Shown one piece after another: positions 55,542-64,000 of a DNA stretch of 64,000 nt. The DNA lies in contig JAIVEN010000012.1 in assembly GCA_026686845.1 (NCBI GenBank), positions 3,226,501-3,290,500 of the forward strand. Reading direction: 5' to 3'. This stretch comes from Adenanthera pavonina. Its lineage: Eukaryota > Streptophyta > Magnoliopsida > Fabales > Fabaceae. Numbering within the stretch: position 1 is the stretch's first letter; each line of letters opens with the position of its first letter. Both the position numbers and the translations under genes were made by a program. The notes beneath the pieces are model-generated. The model was not told the DNA's origin, did no database searches, and worked only from the letters and a program-made list of their open reading frames with translations.

Positions 55542-56841
55542 GTTAAACTAACGGTGTTAATGCCACCTATGCACTGTGAGGGTTGTTTTGTGAAGAGATT
55601 TAATTTTAAGGACTAACTTAGCTAATGTAGGGAGTTCTTTATTGACTTTTAGAGTATAAGGATTTATTTGAAAATGAGCATAAAGTATAGGGACCAAATG
55701 ATGCGTTTTCCACCAAAAAAAAAATATTGATTAAGGGTAATTTTGAAAAAAAAAAAGTATGTTTTACTACAATTTAAATGAGGCTAATTAATTTCAACTA
55801 ATGATATTAGTATATGTGAAGTAGTTTTTTTTTAATTATATTTGAGATCGAAGGTAATATCATAAAGGAGCCTCAACGCTCCTTTCTTGTCCGTGCTAGG
55901 TAGGTCTATAATTTGGAAGTCATGTTTTGAAAAATCTCACACATACTCAAAAAATAAGTTAAAAATTTATAATTCATTAAAATTGTCAAATAATTGTAGA
56001 CCTTTTCACTATTACTTCTATTAAATGCATTAAATATTAATTTTTTTTCTTACTTCTTAATTGAAATCAAGGGTCAAAAAGAAAAGAATCATTAATACAC
56101 CAAATAATACCCAAACATGAATGAGTAAGGGGTCTAAACCTTAGAGATTGTTATTGATGACCTGAAGATTATTGTCCATCACATGAAGGTATAAGAATTT
56201 TTAGATCCTTACTTTTATTCTTGCATTCCATACTTTATTTATTCGAATATATTAAATGCAACTGACTAAATGGCCATTAGCCATATTAATTTTTATCTTA
56301 TGATTAGATGGCTGGAAGCCATATCAAATTTGCAAAAGAATTTATGCCTTTTTGAAGAAGAACTTGTCACGCTTCGAAATTATTGATGGCTCTAAATTGT
56401 TATAGTTCTAAAGACTAATATTTGATGGAATTCATATTGCTTAAAAGCAAAGGAGTATTTGATGAAATTCATTATTGTAAGGAAACTACTTATATACCTT
56501 TTTTTATATGCTTTTTTTTTGTTATTTTTCAATTAAAAGTTAATATGTGAATTGATGTTTAATATATTATAGGTTTAATTATTAATTATATAATAAAAGT
56601 GTTAACTTCTTAAACTTAAAAAAATTTAAAATATCTACATGTTAACTTTTAATTAGATAATAACATATAAAGTATATAAAAAAAAATATGAGTTTTGTCC
56701 TTATTGTAATCATTTTACTACATTCATAACAATTGATATGGAGCATTCATAGTTCAAATTTTTATTTATATATATTTTACTACATTTATAACAATTGTTT
56801 CCTTTTTTTTGGAAAAACTATCTTGCTTCTTTTTAAAATAA

Positions 56842-57101
56842 TACTCCCCCATCCCATTTTATCTATTATTTTAAAATAAACTATTATTTTACATTACCAA
56901 TAAAAATTAATTATTTTTTTATTATTTTACCCTTTCATTAAAAATAATGGTAAGTGAAAATACAAGTTATCTTTTAACATTTAAGTCAATGATACTTTCA
57001 TAAAATATTATTAAATTTTACTATAATACAAATTATTTAATAATTTAATAGGTCTATAAGAAATAATTTTAAAATGACAAATAAAATGGAATAAAGGAGT
57101 A
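56842..57101. mobile_element. Stowaway-type MITE, 256 bp
   Basis: Element 56844-57099 between TA dinucleotides. Ends CTCCCCCATCCCATTTTAT and, in reverse complement, CTCCTTTATTCCATTTTAT. The interior is AT-rich and non-coding. Confidence 0.85.
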
Positions 57102-58713
57102 TACACACTATGCCATTTTTCCCCTCCCTTGGTCAATTTTCAGTCAACCAAATAAACCTTTCGGGTTTTTAAAGGGGAGAGAATTAAATTTCCATTCCTT
57201 ATTTGGCTAAAAAATTAGAGGGAATTGGGGGGAATTAAATTTCCCTCCAATCCCCTTCCCCACTCATTTATAAATTTTCTCCAAATTGAAATTTTTTAGA
57301 GGAAAGAGAGTATTTATTGCTTAATTCCCTCTAATTTTCTCTTATTCCTCCTTAAACTAAATAAAATTTTATTAAAATTTTTTTAATTCTCTTCCCTCTA
57401 ATCCCACTAAATAAGAAAATTTTAAAATCTGTTCAATTTCTTTCCCTCCAATCCTCTTTATTGAAGTCCATTTAATTTCCTCTATACCAACCATCTCAGT
57501 TGAACCAAACAAAGTCAAAGGGGCTCATGAGAATTATATTGGGCGTGTAAGGCGTCTTTGAACCTTTTTTTGGGCTTGGCCTATAAGGTATCTTATTTCT
57601 TGGGCCAAAGGCTGCGTATAACATTTAGAGCCAAATCTGCTAATTAGAAGCTGAGCAAGTTTGTGCGGCCAAAAACAAATTTATGAGAAATGTGTATTCA
57701 ACATTTAATATTTCTTGGTAAAGAAGATTAATAGTTCATTTGCGAGAAGGGTTTTCTTTTTTCTTTTTAGTTACAAGATGCAGTATGTGTATGAGAATTA
57801 TTTATATCTTAATCTTCAATTCTAATTCATTATTCAACTAGATGCTCACCCATTTTAATTTATTATTGCTTGGGCACACTTCAGTATTGTGAGTTTATTA
57901 GTATATTTACACTACTCTTAATTATACATCTAATTATAAGAAAATGTGCACAATTATATCGAAATTTAAAAATAAATTATTTTATACTATATAACATTCT
58001 TCTTGAGTTTATAATTTGGGAATTAACAATGAAGTAATATTTTGCGAGAACACCATGGAAGATGAATCAACCTGAAATACCATTATACCAACTAGAATAG
58101 ATGACTAGATAAAAGCTCAAGGGAGGAAAACGAGCAAAGATTAAAATAAAATGCAACGAGCAGTGTGAAACAGTTTAAATAATTCAAATTAGTCTGTGGA
58201 GTTTAATGAATATTTCAAATAGGTTGACAGATAAAAAAATGATTTTGGGATGATTTTTAGAAAATAATTAAAGAATAAAGATCACTTAAATTAAGAGGGA
58301 TTTTTATTGTAAACATAAAAAAAAGAGAAACTTTTAATTTTATCTGTTAGAATTCATTGATAGCTGGTTAGCATTTATTTTCAGCTCAGAATGGTTTGAA
58401 GAAAGTCTAGATAGATTTTAGCCCAAACCACTTAAAAACTTGAAACTTATCCAAAATGACTGAAATTCCCTTATCCTACAATGAATTATCCAAAACATCC
58501 CTTGACTCAACCCCTTATATTTCACTCTGGGTAGTTTGAAAAATACATATGCACAAATGAAATTTTTTTACATTATATTTTGAAGGATTTAACAAAATTT
58601 TGTGTTGTATGATAGTGATGTGTGCCAAAATTTGAAAAGAGGAGAAATTTTGTGGATTTGATCGGTTAGAAAATTTTCACTTGTTTAAGTTTTGGTGGCT
58701 AGCTCAATGTTTT

Positions 58714-58743
58714 CAAAGTTATTTTTATGCAAAAATAACTTTG
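58714..58743. repeat. Perfect hairpin, 13-bp stem and 4-base loop
   Basis: CAAAGTTATTTTT and AAAAATAACTTTG are perfect reverse complements around the loop ATGC. No run of T after it suggests a terminator, and its role is unknown. Confidence 0.8.
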
Positions 58744-59098
58744 GCCACTAAGCTAGCATGAATTGTTGACTAACCTACTTGTCGTGTTCATGCTCTTACT
58801 TCTAGTGTTGAACTTAGTTGACTAAGGGTGATAGATTAGTAAGCTATTGGGGGTTGCTCTTTGAAATTCTTCTCTATGTTGCAACTTAATAAACTATCCT
58901 ACCCACCTTAGTAAGCTACTATGAAAGCAAAAAGTACTTCTCTGTGAAGACACGATAATCCACTATCCTAGAGAGGATTGTCCACTATTGTGGCACCTTT
59001 AAGGAAACTTTCTTCACTAGAATAATTAGCTTAGTGGACTAAGCCTTAATACTTAGTAGACTAAGGGTGCATTTTCATAGACTAAGTTTAGTTGATTT

Positions 59099-60668
59099 TG
59101 TTGAATCAAGTATTTTTGATGATTCCAAACAATTGAAACTTGGAAGGAAGATATCAAAGGTGTACAAAAGATCTCAAGTGAAGAAATTCAAGAAAAATGA
59201 GTACAAGATTAGTTATAGGATTTCTCATTGTGTTCACATGAGTAAAAGGTTTAAATCTTTCACCCAAATGTTTTTAAAATGTGTTTTTCAACAATCCTAT
59301 GTTAAATTATGATATATTTAAAAAATATTCACTAACAGATGAATTTTGAACTGTTAAACTTCATATGTTACCTTGAAATTTTGAACATTGAGGGCAAAAA
59401 TTCAAACTTAAAAAGAAGTTGCCTCTGACAGATAAATTTTAGATTATTAAAATTTGAATTTTGGGCAAAGCACAACTTGTGAAAAATGAAAAATTTGTCT
59501 AAAGAGATGTCAAAGTTCATCTAAAAATGAAGTTTAAAAAAAGTTCCAAGTCAGCCTTCTGATATACGAACTTTGACTTTGAAAATTTGAACTTTAGAAA
59601 GATAATGCATAAGTCTATTCCTCTGACAGATGAACTTTGGTTTTTAGAAATTCAAACTTTGGAATAAGTCTGAAAGAGGTATGTCTAACAGAAGAACTTT
59701 GGTTTTTGAAAATTCAAATTTCAAAAAGAAGAACTTTTATGCCATATTGAGTTGCTAACTGATAGACGAATTTTGGGTACCAAAATTCAAATTTCGAATG
59801 CACTGTAGCAATATGGAACAACTATTTACATTAATCAGAAGAACTTTAACCTCAAAAAGTCATATGTTCCAACATTGAAATATTTGTCAAAGATAAAAAT
59901 TCGAATTTTTCCTTAGAACAGACGAAATTCGAAGTTCAACGTTAAAGTTTTTAACTAATGGTCTCTGCGAAATTTATCTGTTGACACCCCAAAATTCAAA
60001 TTTTGGATATCAGATGCATTAAATGTGGTTGGTGAATGGATAGTTTTTTGGAGTACCAATTGAGTAACGTTTCTAACTGTTAGATCTTGTCTCTAATGTA
60101 TAGTTAAGACAAAAATCTATAAATAGAACTTCATTTGAATGTGTGGGTAATAAATTTATGTTGTATGTACTGAAACTCTGTCAAATTCTTCAATCAAACC
60201 TTTCTACTCTCACACACTTCATATATTATACTTCAACTGTTATACATACTCTAAATTAGAGAGTTTATCCTGTTGTAAATAATTTTATCTTCATCTAGAA
60301 TAAATATTTTCTTGTGAGGGGACTTTATAAGGGATTTGAAAGCACTTAACTAGAGTGCAGTGAGTGAAATTATAAGCTCTTGGAACAAAATATAAAGTTG
60401 TACTATGGTATTGCAAGGTATCCATTGAATTCTTACAAGATAGTAAAAAAATCTCAAGTGGTAGCTTGAGAACTGGACGTAGGTTATGGGAAAGAGACCG
60501 AACCAGGATAAATATCTGTGTCTTTTCTTCCTTCACCTTGCTCACTACTTTATTATATTTTGCACTCTATTTTTTTTGCTACTCTTGCTTTCAGTGCTCT
60601 TTTATACTTTTGTAGAAAATTTCAATCTTTCCAATTCACTCCCCCTTGGGAAGCCAGCAGATCTAACA
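59099..60668 (+). repeat. Sirevirus 2, 5' LTR (1570 bp)
   Basis: Starts TGTTGAATCAAGTATTTTTG and ends GCCAGCAGATCTAACA. Carries the alternating TTCGAA/TTCGTCTG-type array (59330-60010) in a decayed form, with many CG changed to TG or CA. TATA box TATAAATAG at 60118-60126. Confidence 0.92.
60118..60126 (+). promoter_or_regulatory. LTR TATA box, Sirevirus 2
   Basis: TATAAATAG, at the same place relative to the LTR end as in the other family members. Confidence 0.55.
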
Positions 60669-60670
60669 AG

Positions 60671-60683
60671 TGGTATCAAAGCC
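60671..60683 (+). other. Primer-binding site, Sirevirus 2
   Basis: TGGTATCAAAGCC, one mismatch (G to A) to the initiator tRNA-Met complement TGGTATCAGAGCC, two bases after the LTR. Confidence 0.88.
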
Positions 60684-60722
60684 TAGTTTCCCAAGCAAAG
60701 GATCTAACAATTTGGGAAAATC

Positions 60723-62523
60723 ATTGGCTGGCTTTGGAAAGTATTCTTCTATAGGGAAACAACACAAATAGACCTCCTGGCTTCAGTAGAGAACATTATG
60801 GATACTGGAAGTTGAGAATGCAAATCTATCTCCAATTCATTGATCTGGACATTTGGTTAGTCATCAAAAGGGAGATTTTGTCTCAATGAAGTTACGGGAT
60901 GATGACAAATATAAAGAGAAGCCAGAAGATGAGTGGAATAAGGAAGATAAGAGAAGAGTCCTGCTAAACTTTAAGGCTAAACACTGTCTGGTCAGTGCAC
61001 TCAGTTAGGATGAATTCTATAGGGTGTCTCAATATATCACAGCCAAATGTATGTGTGACATTCTAGAAATTGCTCACGAAAGAACTACTGGAGTAAGGGA
61101 GAATAAATTGAACTCCTGCATTGGTGAGTATGAAAGCTTTAGAATGATGGAAGGTGAGAGGATCAAAGAGCTACAAAAGAGATTTACCCTCATTGTGAAT
61201 CAACTGAAGAGTCTTGGTAAGGAGTACACACAGCCAGAGAAAGTCAGAAAAAATACTTAGAGTTCTTCCTTTGGAATGAAAACCAAAAGTAACAGTAATA
61301 GAATAAGCTAGAGAATAGTCAATAGTTTCTGTCACAGCACTCTTCAGTAGTCTTGAGGAGTATGAGGGTAAAATGAATGCTCTCAAGGAAGCCAGTCAAG
61401 ATAAGAAGAAAAAGGGTCTTGCATTGAAAGCTGCAGAAGAAAAAGAAGAAGAGTCTGATGATGAAGAAGATCTGGATGAAGAGACCCTGGCTGTGTCGGT
61501 CAAAAAATTTGGAAGGTTCTATAACAAGAAAAGAATGCAAAAAGATTTTCTAAGAAAGGAGCAGTTGCAGACAATAAGAAAGAAGATAAAGAGTCTATCA
61601 CCTGCTATGAATGCAAAAAGCAAGGGCACATCAAATGAGATTGTCCACAATTCCTGAAAAAGCAAGAAAAAGAAAAGAAAGCTACTAACAAGGGCAAAAA
61701 GAAAAAGGCATACATCTCATCAATCTGGGGCAACAGCTCAGATGAAGAAGATGAAGATGAGAAAGAAATTGCCAACATTTGCTTGATGGCACTTGCATAT
61801 GAAGAAACTCCAAGCTCATCTAACAGTGATCATAAAGATGAGGTATATGAATATGAACCTTCCTATTCTGAATTGCTTAGTGCAATTCATAATCTGCATA
61901 ATGAGTTTATTAAAACTGCAAAAGAACTAAAACTGGCCAAGAAGAAAATTAGAAAATTAGAATCTGATTGCAAATTATTTGACATTGCATCTCTGCATGA
62001 AACTAAATCTGTTTGCTGTACATCATGCACTGAACTGAAAAGGAACAATGAATATCTTTTGAAAACCATGACTAAACTTACTAAGGGTAAAGATGTGTTA
62101 TTTGCTTTATTAGGAAGTCAAAGAATTGTACAAGGAAAAGCTAGACTTGGCTATGATCCTTGTGCAGTTAAGGAAAAGAATGAAAAGCAAAATCAAAATC
62201 TTTATATGAGATATTTTGTGCATGCTGATGGACATAAAAAGAAAAGTCACACCTCAAAATGCATTGAATCTTATGTCCAACCAAAACAGGTGAAACAAAA
62301 GTATTATCTGCATTACTTACTTCTTACATCACGATCCAGCAGTCCCTTTATCACCTGCTACTTCTGTAACAAGAAGAGACATGTTTCTAGTTCATGTTTG
62401 TTAAAGAAAAATAGACCTGACAGGAAGGTAGAATGGGTTCCCAAAGGTACATCTGTATCTAGGAAAAATGCCACTAACAGAAAAGGACCCAAGCAGATTT
62501 GGGTACCTAAAAAGAAAAACTGA
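60723..62523 (+). pseudogene. Sirevirus 2 gag, degraded
   Basis: Matches the other gag from its first codons, but the ATG has become TTG (about 60724, LAGFGK..). DUF4219 region HYGYWKLRMQIYL, then several frameshifts. UBN2 pieces at 61024-61260 ([40 protein letters not shown]). Acidic stretch 61373-61657 with the zinc knuckle CYECKKQGHIK*DC, where a TGA replaces Trp. The longest open part is 61783-62523 (coiled-coil-like SELLSAIHNLHNEFIKTAKE, Cys-rich CYFCNKKRHVSSSC, ending [10 protein letters not shown]). Confidence 0.88.
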
Positions 62524-62559
62524 ATCTTGTTTTGCAGGCTTATCTTAGAGTAAGAAAAA

Positions 62560-64000
62560 GCAATAAATGGTATATGGACAGTATTTGCTCAAGTCATATG
62601 ACTGGTGACAAGGAGAATTTTATCACCCTCAGAGATAAAAAAGGAAGAAAGGTGACATTTGGAGGTGACAAATATGGCAGAATAGTTGGCATTGGCATTG
62701 TGGGCAAGAATCCTAAATATCTATAGAAGATATGCTGTTTATAGTTGGACTCAACCACAATCTGCTGAGTATGAGTTAGACATGTGACAAAGGGAACTGG
62801 ATAATGTTTGACTCAAAGTTCTGCCTGGTCATCCGAAAAAAGTGATCAAAAAGTAATCCTCAAAGCTTAAAGGGATAGTAACTGCTATACTATTGATCTT
62901 GATAAACTTTCACCTTAGATTTTGTATGTTTAATTAGTAAAGATAATGATAGTTGGTTGTGGCATAGAAGACTAACACATATTAACAAGAACCAACTAAC
63001 AAAATTAATTAAGAATGATTTAGTTACCGGTTTACCAAATATCTCTTTTGAAAAAGATAAAGAATGTGATGCATGCTTCAAAGGGAAACAAACTAAATCA
63101 TCATTTGAATTCAAAAATGTAATTACCACATCTAGACCACTGCAATTATTGCATATGAATTTGATAGGTCCATCTAGAGTAAAAAGTATTGATGAAAACT
63201 TGTATGTGCTTGTGATTGTAGATAATTACTCTAGATTTACTTGAACTTTGTTCCTTTCTTCCAAAAGTGAAACATTTGATGCATTTGTAACCTTGGCTAA
63301 GAAAGTGCAAAATGAGAAAGGTATTTCTATTGTATCTATCAGGTCTGATCATGGAGGAGAATTTGAAAACTTAAGCTTTCTAGAGTACTGTGAAGAGGAA
63401 GAACATAACAATTGGAGAAATGGCCAGAGCAATGCTGAACGAAAAGGAGTTTCCTCAAGTTTTTTGAGTTGATGCAGTAAACACAACAAGTTATATCATT
63501 AACAGAGCTTACATCAGACCAATTCTGGGGAAGACGCCTTATGAGCTGTACAAAGGAAGGAAGCCAAACCTCTCATACCTGCATGTATTCAGCTGCAAAT
63601 GTTTCATTCACAACAATGGAAAAGAGAATCTGGGTAAGTTTGATACCAAATCTGATGAAGTTATATTTCTTGGCTATTCAAATAGAAGTAAATATATAGG
63701 GTTTTCAATAAAAAGACTAGAACTATAGAAGAATCTGTGCAAGCTGTGTTTATTGAAAATGAAACTATTTCTAAGCATGTCATTGATGAAGATGATCTTA
63801 TTTCTAGCTTTAAGAACTTAAATCTTTCTGGAGAAAATAAAATTGAACCTCTAAAAATATCTAAATCTACTAATGTAAAGGAAGATATTCAGGAGAAAGA
63901 TCTTGAATTTGAAAATAATGAAGAAATCTCTCAAGAACTCCTTAGAGTTTGAAGATATCAAAGAAATCATCCTGTTGATCAAGTGATTGGGGATGTTCAA
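62560..64000 (+). pseudogene. Sirevirus 2 pol (protease to integrase), degraded and cut by window end
   Basis: Protease WYMDSICSSHMTG (DSG has become DSI), frameshifted after KNPKYL near 62723. GAG-pre-integrase LWHRRLTHINKNQLTKL at about 62955. Integrase [14 protein letters not shown], where the first catalytic Asp reads Asn; a TGA after YSRFT at 63242; RSDHGGEFEN; then about 60 bases are missing relative to the other copy, removing the PQQNG motif. The C-terminal part reads [20 protein letters not shown], and the frame breaks again near 63700. RT lies beyond the window. Confidence 0.88.

Larger units (their letters stand above)
54672..59098. other. AT-rich intergenic DNA
   Basis: No gene recognised. 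Contains a micro-insertion (55508-55541), a Stowaway MITE (56844-57099), an imperfect fold-back around 57130-57500 and a perfect hairpin at 58714-58743. 58790-59098 repeats TTAGTnGACTAAG-like strings several times. Confidence 0.55.
59099..64000 (+). mobile_element. Second Sirevirus, plus strand, 5' part only (continues beyond window)
   Basis: Same family as the element at 20590-32270 but in the opposite orientation and more diverged. It has a 5' LTR (59099-60668), a primer-binding site, gag and pol up to integrase, all with stops and frameshifts. The five bases before it are GATTT, so a GATTT after the 3' LTR would mark its other end. Confidence 0.92.

Noticed and set aside
57130..57510. Fold-back MITE with GGGAATTAAATTTCCC arms
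   Set aside because: Arms are imperfect. The flanking CAGTCAACCAAATAAA / CAGTTGAACCAAACAAA similarity is a loose direct repeat with several mismatches, so ends are not defensible.
1..64000. CRISPR arrays, operons, riboswitches, rRNA or tRNA genes
   Set aside because: None seen. The direct repeats present are transposon LTRs, microsatellites and target-site duplications.

Overview
The window looks like nuclear DNA of a eudicot flowering plant. It is AT-rich, with long gene-poor stretches, intron-containing genes with GT..AG junctions, and plant-specific families: F-box/PP2-B proteins, a MES11-15-type methylesterase and a G-type lectin receptor kinase. It also carries plant transposons (Sirevirus-type Copia, L1-type LINE, zf-BED hAT, Stowaway). 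I cannot name the species. No tRNA, rRNA, CRISPR or prokaryotic feature was seen.

Layout. 1-4680: a decayed lectin receptor-kinase fragment between two 61-bp direct repeats, then AT-rich spacer with three tiny poly(A) insertions. 4681-11624: a complete hAT transposon with an 8-bp target-site duplication (TSD), a ruined transposase gene and a Sirevirus solo LTR nested inside that gene. 11625-16554: spacer with MITE-like pieces and a tandem duplication. 16610-35228: an apparently intact F-box/PP2-B gene whose second intron is about 16.9 kb. That intron holds an antisense LINE, which is itself split by an 11.7-kb antisense Sirevirus. 35229-37492: spacer with two MITEs and a solo LTR. 37493-41092: the tandem F-box/PP2-B paralogue with ordinary introns. 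43986-49253 (minus): an intact five-exon methylesterase-like gene. 51184-54671: a Stowaway MITE five bases from a collapsed Copia element whose 5' LTR is only 38 bp. 54672-59098: spacer with a second Stowaway. 59099-64000 (plus): the 5' LTR, gag and part of pol of a second, degraded Sirevirus of the same family, cut by the window end.

Three genes look functional. The two PP2-B genes (263 and 259 codons predicted) would encode substrate adaptors of SCF ubiquitin ligases with a Phloem-protein-2-type lectin domain. The methylesterase-like gene (345 codons) would encode an alpha/beta hydrolase with Ser, Asp and His in the expected places. Every transposon coding region examined carries stops or frameshifts.

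I found no convincing new multi-gene system. The strongest structural observations are: (1) seven or eight scattered micro-insertions of about 10-27 bases that end in poly(A) and are flanked by short direct repeats, which look like extreme 5'-truncated LINE-type events; (2) dense alternating TTCGAA / TTCGTCTG arrays in the Sirevirus LTRs, repeated once inside the element; and (3) several nested or collapsed insertions that can be reconstructed from matching TSDs.
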